Shown piece after piece: positions 10,193-22,806 of a stretch of DNA of 64,000 bases. Made by a program: the position numbers and the translations under genes. Each line of letters begins with the position of its first letter. The stretch's first letter is position 1. Below the pieces are notes generated by a model. It made no database searches and was not told the DNA's origin. It saw only the letters and a program-made list of their open reading frames with translations. Origin of the DNA: Cichorium intybus (Eukaryota > Streptophyta > Magnoliopsida > Asterales > Asteraceae); assembly GCA_023525715.1 (NCBI GenBank), contig CM042015.1, forward strand, positions 81,869,250-81,933,249, read 5' to 3'.

Positions 10193-13100
10193 ATGGAGTG
10201 CTTTGGAGCTCGAAACATGACAGCAACAATGGCGGTTTTTACTTGCCCTAGATTCAAGTACTGTAATATCAGGCACGAATTGTCGTTACTAAAACACCGG
10301 AGATTTACTAGTTTATCAGCATCGTCGTCGTTGCGGCAAATTAAGTGCAGCGCTAAAAGCGACCGTTGTGTAGTGGACAAACAAGGGATTTCCGTAGAAG
10401 ACGAAGAGGATTATATAAAGGCCGGAGGCTCGGAGCTGCTATTTGTTCAAATGCAACAGACTAAGTCCATGGAAAGCCAGTCTAGTCTTTCCGAAAAGGT
10501 GAATCTCATATTACCATTTCGGATTGAAGCGATTGCCACTCGTACATATTACTATAGCTATGTTTTTGTTTGTTTTCCTCCTTTCTCTCCACAATCGTTT
10601 CGTTTACTACATTTAGTTAAATTCTCCGCGTTACTGGAAGGAGGTTCGATCAATTTTCAAATCTAATATAGTAAAATCACAATGTTTAGATCATCAGTGT
10701 AATATCAAATATGGTAAATATTTTACAGTCGGCCTACTAGTAAGTAAGGGTTATGTTGAAGTATCCTGGTGAGATTACAAGTTTCAATTGGACAATTGCT
10801 TATATACATCTTCACCGCGGACAGTGACACTGTCTGTGAATGAAGATCTTTGAACTTCACAAAACGTAAAAACTCTTGCGTTCAATTCTTTTTACATACA
10901 CCAGATCTTGTTATCCGTTACCAAATTTTGAATCACTTACCTGTTTGTTATTTCCTGAAAAACTTCACCTCGTTGCTGCAGCTTCCACGGATACCAATCG
11001 GAGATTGCATACTTGATCTGGTTGTAATCGGTTGTGGTCCTGCTGGCCTTGCTCTTGCTGCAGAATCGGCCAAGCTAGGCTTGAACGTTGGACTAATTGG
11101 CCCTGATCTTCCCTTTACAAACAATTATGGTGTCTGGGAGGATGAATTTATAGGTACAGATCCTTAATTTCCACCTTTTGTATATCAAACTAGTTACACA
11201 GAGTCATTTTAATCTCTAAAAGAAACCCTAATTTACAGGTCTAGGACTTGAGGGATGCATTGAACGTGTTTGGAGGGATACTCTCGTATACCTTGATGAC
11301 ACTAATCCTATCCGCATAGGTCGCGCCTATGGAAGAGTTTCCCGTGATTTACTCCATGAAGAATTGTTAAGAAGGTAATCCCCCTTTTGGTTATTTCCAA
11401 TTTATAACAACCTACTTTCAAGTCTAATTCCTGTGAAGCTTTTTAGGTGTGTTGAGTCAGGTGTTTCATATCTTAGCTCCAAAGTGGAAAAGATTACAGA
11501 ATCCCCAAATGGCTACAGTCTCATTGAATGTGAAGGCAATATCACCATTCCATGCAGGTATATTATAAACTTGTAAATATGCCCCAAAATCTAAATCCTA
11601 TAATAATAATTTTCTTTCTCTATTAGGCTTGCTACTGTTGCATCAGGGGCAGCTTCCGGAAAACTCTTACAATACGAACTTGGTGGTCCACGTGTATGTG
11701 TACAAACAGCTTATGGTGTAGAAGTTGAGGTAAAACTAAAAACACAAAATATGTCACATGATAATAAAGTAAATTTAAACATTGTCACATTGATAATAAT
11801 TCTTTTCTTATTAATTTGTTATTGTAGGTTGAAAACAATCCATACGATCCAAGTCTAATGGTGTTCATGGACTATAGAGACTACACAAAACACGAACCAC
11901 AATCTTTAGAAGCACAATATCCAACTTTCCTTTATGTCATGCCCATGTCACCAACCAAAATATTCTTTGAAGAAACATGCCTTGCTTCAAAGGAAGCCAT
12001 GCCATTTAATCTTTTAAAGACAAAACTCATGTCAAGATTAAAGACATTGGGCGTCCGAATCATCAGAACATATGAAGAGGTATTTACTATTTACTATTTA
12101 CTATTTACAGACTGTAAAATCAAGGACCCCACATATCTGACAGACTACTGATTTGTTTATTTTAATATTTTGAAGGAATGGTCGTATATTCCGGTCGGTG
12201 GATCGTTACCGAATACAGAGCAAAAGAATCTTGCATTTGGGGCTGCAGCTAGTATGGTGCACCCTGCCACAGGGTATTCAGTTGTCAGAAGTTTGTCAGA
12301 AGCCCCTAATTATGCGGCTGTGATTGCAAAGATTTTAAGGCAAGGTCAATCTAAAGAGATGATTGGTCTTGGAAGACACGCAAGCAATATCTCAAAACAA
12401 GGTATTTGAGTGTAAGGGTAAAATGGTCATTTAGTCTTATCGTTCAGACGGTTTATTTGGCCTAAAAGGAAAACACTTTATCATACAACACTTAATGAAA
12501 AAAAAGAAAGAAACCCCAACTATGAATATCATGAAAAAAGAAAAACATATAGAATGTGAGGGTAAAATGGTCATTTAGTATCCATATTACCCGTACTTAA
12601 TACTTAGAGTAATTTACAGTTTTGGTCTCTATGGTTTACACCAAATTACAGTTTTGGTCCAGGTTTGAAAATCTTGTACCGACGGTCTTTGTGGTTTCCA
12701 AATCTTTCAATTTTGGTCCCTAAACGGTAACACAGGGAGGGACCAAAAGTGAAAGATTTGGAAACCAAAAAAGAAAGATTTGGAAACCAAAAGAACTACC
12801 GGTGCAAGATTTTCAAAACTAGGACCAAAACTGTAATTTTGTTAAAACCACAGGGACCACAACTGTAATTTACTCTAATACTTAATAGTTAATAGCGGTG
12901 TTTCGATTAAATATTAATTGTTTTTATTTTAGCTTGGGAAACACTTTGGCCACTTGAAAGGAAAAGACAGAGAGCCTTCTTTCTTTTTGGATTAGCAATG
13001 ATTGTGCAACTTGACATCGAGGGCACACGTACATTTTTCCGTACTTTCTTCCGTTTGCCCACTTGGTAACTAAAATTTTCATTTTAAACCTTCCACTTGG

Positions 13101-13305
13101 TACGATTTACACTTTAATCCTTCCACTTGATTTTTACAGGATGTGGTGGGGATTTCTGGGGTCTTCTTTATCGTCAACGGACTTAATATTATTTGCGTTT
13201 TATATGTTTATCATAGCGCCTCACAGCTTGAGAATGGGGTTGGTTAGACATCTACTTTCAGATCCGACAGGGGCAACTATGGTAAAAGCGTATCTCACGA
13301 TATAG
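10193..13305 (+). CDS. LCYE: Lycopene epsilon-cyclase, 9 exons, intact
   Basis: This plastid enzyme cyclises lycopene ends to epsilon-rings, the committed step towards alpha-carotene and lutein. Exons with GT-AG introns: 10193-10498, 10982-11153, 11239-11374, 11447-11557, 11627-11729, 11828-12079, 12176-12401, 12933-13065 and 13140-13305. All phases agree, giving 534 residues with no internal stop, close to the usual 530. Residues 1 to about 45 form a Ser/Arg-rich plastid transit peptide. The dinucleotide-binding motif VVIGCGPAG lies at about 116-124, MDYRD at 290-294, and the conserved acidic FFEET at 322-326. The C-terminal membrane-associated part (about 436-534) is complete. The ATG at 10193 begins MECFGARNMT, as remembered from lettuce. 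The residue matching the lettuce/Arabidopsis ring-number switch is Met458. Intron 7 holds a MITE. It has no coding neighbour nearby. Confidence 0.95.
12607..12875. mobile_element. Mutator-like MITE in LCYE intron 7
   Basis: This 269-bp palindromic element has ends GAGTAATTTACAG and CTGTAATTTACTC. A perfect 9-bp duplication, TAATACTTA (12598-12606 and 12876-12884), flanks it; a 9-bp TSD is typical of Mutator-type elements. The interior repeats TTTTGGTCC / GGACCAAAA words. It lies wholly within the intron, so the transcript could form a long hairpin between exons 7 and 8. Confidence 0.85.
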
Positions 13306-13440
13306 GTTTAGGTTATTAATTATATACTAGCTACGTCTTGCATATATATATAAGCCTTATATTTGTTGTATTTTTACAACAACACTATGATTAATTATGT
13401 TTTATTTAAGTCATGCTAATGAGGTGTTTTGTTTGAATAA

Positions 13441-13691
13441 GAGTAAGTTACATTTTTGGTCCTTGAGTATAGCTGATTTTTTAATATTGGTCTTAAAGTG
13501 ATTTTTTTTCTTTTGTGATTTTGGCATTTATTTGAGGTTTTTGGATCCTGTTTCTTGTAAATCAACTGTTTTCTGGGACCAAAAATGCGAATATCAACTA
13601 TACTTAGCGGCCAAAATCGATCATTTTACTTGGAACTGGGACAAAAGATCTATTACCAAAATTGCAAAAAATACCAAAATGTAATTTACTC
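13441..13691. mobile_element. Related MITE just downstream of LCYE
   Basis: The ends GAGTAAGTTACATTTTTGGT and, inverted, GAGTAAATTACATTTTGGT match the family inserted in LCYE intron 7. It begins 136 bp after the LCYE stop codon, so it may lie within or next to the 3' UTR. The flanking 9-mers agree only partly (TTTGAATAA and CATAACTAA), implying an older insertion. Confidence 0.65.
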
Positions 13692-14970
13692 CATAACTAA
13701 ACTACGTCCATGTTCTTTGTGATCTTTACCGTGTTTAGTTCAAAATTGTAATTGTTTTTTTTAATATTGATCTTTATTACAAGATTTTATACCAAGTTTG
13801 GTCCGTGGGAGTGGGGGACTATAAATACGGACCAAAAATCAATATGAAACTTTAAAAACAGGACCAAAATAGAAAGCCTTGGGGAATGATAATCGATATG
13901 AAACCTTGAAAACAAGGACCAAAACTGAAACATCTTTGAATGTTGGACTAAACTCAGTAAAATCGTAAAGAATAGGGACCATCTATGTAGTCTACGTTGT
14001 ATAATAATATTAGCAAATTATGCTTAAATTTTGATTTCACTGGATGATATTAATGTATATTATTTATAGTTTCTCAGTCTTATATGTGTTATTATTAATT
14101 CAGACTGTATAGACTTGTTGGATTAACTTTATTAAAAAAAGAAAATACTTGTTTGACTTAAATTTGTATGACGAAATTCAAACGCTATAGACGTGTTACA
14201 TCGGTATACGATACCAAGTTTATATCTAAAGAAAACGTATCAGGTAGAGTCAACCTTACTAATATAATTAATTTGCAATTTTTAAAGAATGGTTGATCCA
14301 AGTTTGACCATCAGCGATGATTTACTCGTTAACCAAGTATTATTTAGTCATTAACAGAATTAATAATTTCACAATTATTGACTCAAGTTGTCGACATGAA
14401 GCTATTAAATTATTTTTTTCTAATTATTTTTTCATATATACTTTTATTTATACCAGTGACAGTGGCCGTTGCATGTATTACCACGTGTTAGTTACAATGT
14501 AAGTTTCATAAATGACAAAATAATAGCAATTGGGTATCAACATGGCTACACGGTTAGAAATGATGATGGTGGAAAAATGAACACGTTAACGAACTGTGAG
14601 TTTGGTTAGAAACGAAAGTCCAATTACCAAGTCGTCTCCTCTCACATTCTCGTATTCTCTTGTTCTCGTATTCTCGTATAGGTTCCCTTGATCATTACAA
14701 ATGGCAGTGGTTAAGTGTGTATATATAAGAGTTTATACTCTAGTTGGAAAAGAATAAGAAAAAGACACAACACACATACTCTCTAGACAACAAACAATGA
14801 CACTATGACCATGTGTTAAAAGTTATTCAACACCATGAAAAAAACATGATAAATTTATAATGTGGAATGATTCAAGGTAAGTTTCAAGTGTTTTTCTTAA
14901 GTTTGACGGTCTTTAAATGCCGTTTCAACAGTTGTATCCTTGGAAACAGACGTCCAATATTATGGAATAT
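13692..14970. other. Intergenic, no gene seen
   Basis: Further GGACCAAAA-rich sequence at 13795-13980 resembles the MITE family beside LCYE but has no clear ends. The rest is AT-rich without recognisable coding potential. Confidence 0.45.
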
Positions 14971-14971
14971 A

Positions 14972-15596
14972 CTAGGCGAATGTCCGCGCGCTGCGCGGAA
15001 AGCAAAATTATTTAGTTTAGAAAAGGATGAAATCTACAAATTTGAACGATAATTGAATGATAGTTCATAGTTTAGAAAAGGCTTTCATTGTTACTCAAGT
15101 ATCTTGGAAAATACACTTTTAATTACGATAATATCGGTACATGTTAATGGTGTGTGTGAGATCAAACTTTCCTTCATAGTGTTCTACTTTGTGTCATTTT
15201 CTTATCTCATATCGTTTAAGTAACACAACTGATGGGAAATCAAACATCTATAAATAAAGAGACTAATACATTTCTCATATCATACAACTTAAGAAACAAA
15301 TTTCAAGGGAAAACAAACATTTATAAGTAAAGAGGCTAAAACCATTTCTCACATATATTTGTTCTTTTGTGTTCTTGATTCTAACGGACTTAGGCATCGG
15401 TTGCAACGTTCCATCAACCACTGGTTTCAGTTTTATGACCAATTTTGTAATATTTGGATGGATACAATATTTGGATGAGTACCCACTCGTGCCCACTTCT
15501 ATATTTTTTTTAATTATTCAAATGAATGTGGTACATGATAGAAATTTATCTTGATCTCTATTAATTGAATGACATCTATTATAAGATTTATATAGA
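14972..15596 (-). mobile_element. Helitron 3' terminus and possible short Helitron
   Basis: Read on the minus strand, a GC-rich hairpin (CCGCGC-AGC-GCGCGG, 14984-14998) is followed 8 nt later by CTAG and then T, the standard Helitron 3' end. A candidate 5' end, A followed by TCTATATAAATC on the minus strand, ends at 15596, giving a 625-bp non-autonomous element. The 3' terminus is well supported; the 5' end is tentative. Confidence 0.55.
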
Positions 15597-15969
15597 TATA
15601 AATTACTATATTTGTTTGAACTTTGAGCGATGTTCAAATATTTCTTGTTTGAAATTTTATGTATATAAATATTATTGAAATGGGAAAAAATTTACAACTT
15701 TGTCACCACACAATAAACTGTGACGCACGACGTATTATCAATTTGCATCCCAATCAGAGTTTTAATGGTTTTTAACTCATTTTAATATTTCATATTTTAG
15801 TTGCTATGCTTTTGGAAGATAAACAAAATAGTACAATACATTGAAACTTTGAGATAAAACATGCTTTTATGTTAAATTAACTATTAATTAACAATAAGAG
15901 TCAAATAAAAGACCTTTAAATTAATATATAAAAGATAAATAAATTATCCTATTGTTTCGGTGACCTTTC

Positions 15970-16069
<100 letters not shown>

Positions 16070-16863
16070 TTTTTTTAATACATCGATAATGGTTCAACTT
16101 TATTTGTTTAAATAATTCTCAAATGTTCACTATTGAAATTTTTTATGTACGTATATCATGACGAATTAAAAAATCCACATCATTATCACTTTTTTACTAC
16201 GACATACTCTAAACTTCCAACTTAAATCAATTTTTAGCAACATTCAACTTCATTTTTTAGTTTGAATACTTTTGGAAGCCAAAACCAAATAGTAGAATCC
16301 TTTAATACTTTGAGAAAACAAGTTTCTAAGATAAATTGACAATCAATTAATAATAGACTTTGAAAGTCGTATCATGATCAAGATTAATGGATATGAGACC
16401 TAATGTGTGTTACTATATAACGTAAAGATGAAATGTTAGATAGATGTGTAAATCGATATGGGACAAAGAAAAAAAACAAAATAATATGTTTAAAGATAAA
16501 TCATTAACATATTGTTTCAGACGGTCTCCTTTATAAGAGATATTTAAAACATTCACAATTAAAAAAATACGTGTATACATAGTGGTAAATCAAGATATGT
16601 TTACATCGTTGTCACTTTTTACAAAAACATGCTATAAACTTCCAACCTAGTTGGGGTTTTAAAAGTTTTAAGTAATTTTAACTTCACTTTTAAGTTTCAA
16701 TACTTCTAAGAGTGTGATATTATATAACGTAAAGATGAAATTTTAGATAGATGTGTGAATCGATGTGAGACAGCGAAAAAAATCAAAATAATATGTTAAA
16801 AGATAAATCATTAACATATTATTTTAGACGGTCTCATTTATAAGAAATATTTAAAACATTCAC

Positions 16864-16866
<3 letters not shown>

Positions 16867-16942
<76 letters not shown>
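16867..16942. repeat. (TA)n microsatellite
   Basis: About 75 bp of AT dinucleotide ending one array unit. Open frames reading through it are artefacts. Confidence 0.97.
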
Positions 16943-16943
<1 letters not shown>

Positions 16944-17369
16944 CAAATCAACTTCGATTCTTGAATAATCCACATCACTTCTGCTTCTATTGTAAAAAAA
17001 GATTCCCCTTTTATGTGGAAAAAGCCCATATCAATAATTATGATTTTACGTATGGACAATTCATCAATATCTTGTTCATTCGCAACAAAATATTTTCTTT
17101 ATGCGTCGGTAAAAAAACATGCTTTTTGGGATTCACAATCCACTGCCTAGATCCACTTGGCTACATCCGCCCCTCTACTATTATCTAGTATTTCTATATT
17201 TTTCCATTAACATGAAAAAAAGAGCATATTATTTTATTTTTTTCTTATTTCTGAAATCAAAGTAATAAATAAGAAAAATTCTCATTTTTATCTATTTTAG
17301 ATTGAAATTAAATTGGAAATCAAACTTCCTTCATAAAACATTGGGAAAAGGATATATAAACCTCTAAAT

Positions 17370-17371
<2 letters not shown>

Positions 17372-17440
<69 letters not shown>
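17372..17440. repeat. (TA)n microsatellite
   Basis: About 69 bp of AT dinucleotide immediately before the array unit that holds the copia insertion. Confidence 0.97.
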
Positions 17441-17444
<4 letters not shown>

Positions 17445-17735
17445 GTGAATCAATAATTGTTTACACCGTTGTCACTTTTTACAAAATCATATTGTAAACT
17501 TCTAACCTAGTTGAGTTTTTTAAAGTTTTAAGTAAATTTAACTTTAATTTTAAGTTTCAATACTTCTAGAAGTTGAAACTAACAATTATAATCTTTTAAA
17601 ACTTTGCGATAAAATATTTTTTATGATAAAATGACCACTAAATAATGATAGACTTGAATGTCATATTATGATCAAGATTGATGGATATGAAAGCAAATGA
17701 GTGATATTATATAAGTGAAAGAGGAATGGTCATAT

Positions 17736-18083
17736 TGTTGGATTAGGTGTCTAAGCCATGACTAATAATTAGTATTTACCTAATTAATAGAAGCACAGTC
17801 CATTTGGGTTGCCCTCATGGCTGGAGGTTTGGTAGAAAATTCGGTAGAGAGACAGGATGATTTATTATGGGATTAATAAATCAACAGGAATTAAATATAT
17901 GGTTTATTAATATATTAAAGTCATAATATATTAATTGGAAACTATATTAATTAATTATGAATTAATCCAGAATTGATTGGATTTAATTTGGGGATTAATT
18001 GATTAATTAAAGGTGCAGGGACTGAAACTGTAATTATTCAATAGTTGAGTAAGTGGCAGTGTGTCAGTGACTAGTTGAATTTC

Positions 18084-18142
<59 letters not shown>

Positions 18143-18567
18143 TATATATATTTCGAAATTAATATATATATATATATATAAAGGATAATTAGGGTTTTGA
18201 ATTATAAGATAAAAGGTTTATCTTATTTGAATTCAAAAAGGTTTATCCTTAAGGCTTATCAACTAGTTATCCTGCAACTATAAATAGGGCTCCCTGGAAC
18301 CCTAATTCATGCGCCACTTTTGACCTAGAATCTCTCTGGAATTTTTGATCCATATACCTCTCAGCTTGGGTGTGACTTTCATTTGAGGCATGATAATTTT
18401 ACTGCTCAGCTTCCAAGAAATAAAGGTTGGTTTTTCTGTTTTGATCTTTAGTTTCTTTTTCTGGCCTCTAGGTTTTTGTTATATGTTCAATTAGAAGAAA
18501 ACATAGATCCTTATAGGTTGCATGTGAACTTAGGTTATTTAGTTCATGGTTTGCACAAAACCTTTCA
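17736..18567 (+). repeat. Copia 5' LTR (832 bp)
   Basis: It runs from TGTTGGATTA to CCTTTCA. It is 46 bp longer than the 3' copy, chiefly because a TA tract (18,086-18,141) has expanded. About seven scattered substitutions separate the two copies. CTATAAATAGGG at 18,279-18,290 is a plausible LTR TATA box. Confidence 0.93.
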
Positions 18568-18568
18568 G

Positions 18569-18580
18569 TGGTATCAGAGC
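18569..18580 (+). other. Copia primer-binding site
   Basis: TGGTATCAGAGC, one base after the LTR, is complementary to the 3' end of plant initiator tRNA-Met, the usual primer for reverse transcription. Confidence 0.9.
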
Positions 18581-19923
18581 CTGTATTGTTTTCTTGTTGA
18601 ATTGTTATAACTGTTTTAGGGTTTAAAGCCTATAAACCCTAATTTTATTAAGGATCGATTTCTAGGATTAGGGTTTTGGAAACCCTAATCCCCCCCTTGC
18701 CTATTTCGAAATTTGTATTAGGGTTTCAGAAGGTTTTCTATTTTTGGTAACTTTATTTGTTAATTAAATGGATAACCTTAAACCCCATTAATTGAAATCG
18801 ATTTTTAGGGGGTTTAGGATAGGTTTTAATTAATTTGATTAATTTGGATAAACCTATCTTCATTTGAATTAATTTAATTAATTGTTAATTAAAAGATAAT
18901 TCAAAAAGGATTTAATTAATTTTAAATTGGCGAAATTAATGGAATAAATCCAGAAAAATATTTTAAAATGTTTAAAATATTTAGATTTAATTAATTCAAT
19001 TAATTGGTAATTAAAAGTGATTAAATCGATTTCTTAAGGTTTAATTTAATTTAAAATTTAATTGTTAAATTTGGTAAAATTAAAAGATAAGCCTTGAATA
19101 TTTTAAAGGGTTTTAAAATACATCTTATATATGTTATTAAAAGTTAATATTATATATATGAGATAAATTTGGTTAGTCAAATCAATAGTAGGCCTCATTC
19201 ACGAAGCTGGTCTATAAAGTGGGTATAAGGAGACTGCCTATAAAATGGTAGTCTAATGGGTGAACACTCTCACCCACCGCTCGCCTGATCAGTGGAGGGT
19301 CGTTAGCCGAACGGGTTTGACAGAACCACTAAATCATTAAAAGTATAATGATCAAAGTACTAGAACATTTACACAAAATCCCAATCTAGTTACTTTAGGA
19401 AAAATGTGATTTTGATGCTACCCCATGAAATTGCACATTGCACTTTATGAAACGTTGGTGGAGCGTGTGTGGTTTACCGGCACACCAATGGGGGTTCATA
19501 AAGAGTGGCAATGGGTGTCTCAGGTGTTATCATTGTTGATGGAGCGTGTGTGGTTTACCGGCACATCAATTTGAGATGATAATGGACCCCGAGAGTACCA
19601 AGCTAATTTGCATGGTTATTCACACCCGGTTTGTGATCCTCGGCATTCCAGTCACAAACGGTGGGGCATATCCGAGATTAAAACATGCTATTGAACAGTT
19701 CAATAAATCTCAAAAGAAACTAGGAATTCCATTTATAATAAGATTATTTTTTCCACGGTGGAATCGGCTGAATCGTCATTCGCCTACCTTTATAAAATTT
19801 GCTTATAGATTACGGCATCCCTCTTCTATGTTGCAAATTGTTATAGTTGGATCCTAGCCTTATTTTATATTGGGTTATTATAAGGACCGACAAGTATCTA
19901 ATTAAACTTACCTTCTTTTATAG
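18581..19923 (+). other. Copia leader (untranslated)
   Basis: This is 1.3 kb between primer site and gag with no convincing coding sequence. A segment containing GGAGCGTGTGTGGTTTACCG occurs twice (about 19,458 and 19,542), separated by about 85 bp. A structured GC-richer patch (19,190-19,330) may serve packaging or translation; that is inference. Confidence 0.6.
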
Positions 19924-20111
19924 ATGTCTTCTGCTGATCAAACCGCTCCCCACTCAAACTCCAGTGTTCCCTCAATCCTATCACTGTGTTCCAAGGTTCA
20001 ATTGAACGGGACAAACTACAATGACTGGATTAGAAACATCAAGATGGCTCTGAGGTATGAGAACAAAGAGTATGTTCTCGAGACCGAGCTTGTCGATGTC
20101 GACCCCGAAAC

Positions 20112-22791
20112 TGTGACATCCGCCTAAAATGGATTCGGGTCAACCCAACCCAATTGGAAATCTAATAAACCCTAATCGAGATTACTTGACGCTAATAGGA
20201 TCAAAACTCATACACTACGTTATAAATTGATGTTAATAACAATATAGCATTGTATAATGTTATAACTATAATCAAATTAAATTATGATACCATATTATAA
20301 TCAAATAAAAGTATAATTCTCTAATTAAATTAAAAGAATCAAACTTGAATGCTATAATTAAACTTCAAATCAAAGTAGATTGTTATAATCAAATAATAAC
20401 CTATTTCTTTATAAAACTCTATTTTTATAAACACTACATTAAATTTTATAAAACTCTTAAGATGCTTGTGCTAGTGGAAAATTATGAAGACCACCAAAAG
20501 TCAAAAGATATTCTCATGGTCTCCCACTCACACCTCCCATCATCTTTCCTTTCCTTTTCCTCTCACCACATTATTCTCATCACCACTCAAACCCTCTCTA
20601 TTCTTTCTCTCACTCTCAATCTCGAAATTTCTCCAAGAAAGCTTCATTTTCCAGCCAAGAACAATCCCTCATACTCAAATCTTCATCCCTCTTGAAGCAT
20701 TCCTCAAGGTATGTTGTTAAAAGTTTCAAATTCATACATAAAACAAATTAAATCCACCAAAATATCTAAAACTAATTTTATGTATAAACCTGATTTTTCT
20801 CAGAATCCCATTAATAAAATAAGAAGTTCTGGAAAGTTTCAGAAATTAACTCATTTTTATCGAATTATTATAATTATTGCACTAAAATAGGGCAATAATT
20901 CATATAAAATACTTTTTGTATTCAATAAATTCTGAGAAAATTATGGGATGACCCATAAACTGAGAAAACATAATTTATGAAGTTTCAGGAATTTATATTA
21001 CAGTTTTATGGTTATTTTGTATTTTATTTTGTTAAAGCTAAATAATTAGAAAAATATAGTTATGTATGTCAAAAACACGATTTTATATTTTTCGCACCTT
21101 AATAACATTATAAAGACCCCATGAAAAAATTTACAGAGTTTTGTAAGAATGTTTTCTTATTTTTCCAAATTTAATGATTGTTTAATGGGTTAAATTGTTA
21201 ATAAATAGCTATACAAGTCCGAAAATTATAAACCCTTGTCACAATATCATATATGACACATTAATCATAGATAAAAAGTTTAATGAATTTTCCTTAATAG
21301 TTTACTATTATTTATGATTTTATTGATTAGTTAATAATGAAAAACATAATAAATACTTCCCATTGTCCAAAATATCCAAAATATTTACAGTAGGCTAAAT
21401 ATAATGTTAGAAAACTATGGTTAATTTTCCAGAATTTTTGGGAATCATTTATTATTTTTCCCGAAATTTGTTGTGGTTTAATTATTAAAATACTAAATAA
21501 ATACTAAAGCAGTTAATAAAAATATGCAAATTTTACAGTAATTACTATTTTATGAAATAATGATTTTCTGATAATTTCAGAATGTTTCATTAGTGTTTAG
21601 TATTTAAAACCATTTTCCTAAATATCTAAGCATGTAAAAATGCATTTTTAATGATTATTTCATATAAATAATTGTTTATAATATATAAAATCTGTAAATA
21701 CTTATAATTTGACTAGTTATTATTTTAATAAGAAATTATTAAAATCTTGCCTAAAGTGAAAATATAAATTAATTAAGCAAAGTAATTAATTCAATTTAAA
21801 ATTCATTTAACATATGAATACATTAATATTCAAAACAAAATTTGGATTATTGTTAATTCATCTAATATAAGAATATATGTCTAATTATTTTTATTAATAC
21901 TATATTTCCGTTTATCGATTCCTAAGCCAAAACTATTAATTATATTAGGTTCTACGTCATTTTGACCCGAGCCGTCTTTCGTACGACACGCGTATTCCGT
22001 TTGGACTAATGTGAGTAATCTACCCCATATTTTATAATTTTCAATACTTTTGGGGTGTATCATGTGGTTTTAATATGTTCCAACTTCATTTTATTATGTT
22101 TTCACCATTGAGACATTGTTGGGACATTTATACGTGAATCATTATTTGTATAATTATTGTTTGTTTACGCTACATGTACTTGTAGTGCATTACCATTTTT
22201 AGTCTAATCTCCATGACTATGCCCGTATTCTTGAGGTACGTTATGGACAATAATAGCGCTATTGGGTTGACCACCCCGCCTTGGGACGCTAAGGTGATTG
22301 ATTGCACGTGGTTGAGTGTGTATGATGATTAGATGCTCCATCCTATATATATACATATATATGTATATATAGGGTGAGGACTTATTGTTGTTGTTATCAT
22401 TTGTTAATCAATTTTTGATTTATAAACTGTTATCTCAATAACACTTGCTTGCCAACTTCAAAAGAAAACAAATTTCAAATTATTCAAACTCACAATTTTC
22501 TTTAATAAAACTAGATTACTCACCAACTCTCGTAGTTGACCTGTTTTTACCCATGATGCAGATTTGAAGAATGAAGTTGATGAAAAGTAGGGTGTACCTT
22601 AGAAACCCACAAGACTATTTAAATTTGATGTAATAAATGTTGTTTGTATTTGAATTTGTATTTGTATGTTGTGGATCTTGTTTGCCTACTTAGTACTTAA
22701 TTGAATCTAATCATATTATAACATAGTTGTCATGAGACTTTGAACAATATATCACTCCTTGATCAATTCCGCCAAGGATCGGGGTGTGACA
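20112..22791 (+). repeat. Gypsy 5' LTR (2,680 bp)
   Basis: It runs from TGTGACATCC to GGTGTGACA. The 3' copy lies at a constant offset of 6,689 bp with no indel seen. Short frames within it (for example 20,345-20,695) are duplicated exactly in the other LTR and show no known domain. Confidence 0.95.
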
Positions 22792-22794
22792 GAT

Positions 22795-22806
22795 TGGTAT
22801 CAGAGC
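22795..22806 (+). other. Gypsy primer-binding site
   Basis: TGGTATCAGAGC, 3 nt after the LTR, is complementary to initiator tRNA-Met. Confidence 0.92.

Noticed and set aside
10850..10981. Upstream extension of LCYE exon 2 (44 codons starting with an alternative codon)
   Set aside because: It is intron 1 read through. The acceptor at 10,980-10,981 and protein homology place the exon start at 10,982.
20345..20720. Frames of 116 and 78 codons inside the gypsy LTR, repeated exactly at 27,034-27,409
   Set aside because: They are LTR sequence. Duplication reflects the two LTRs, and no known domain is present.
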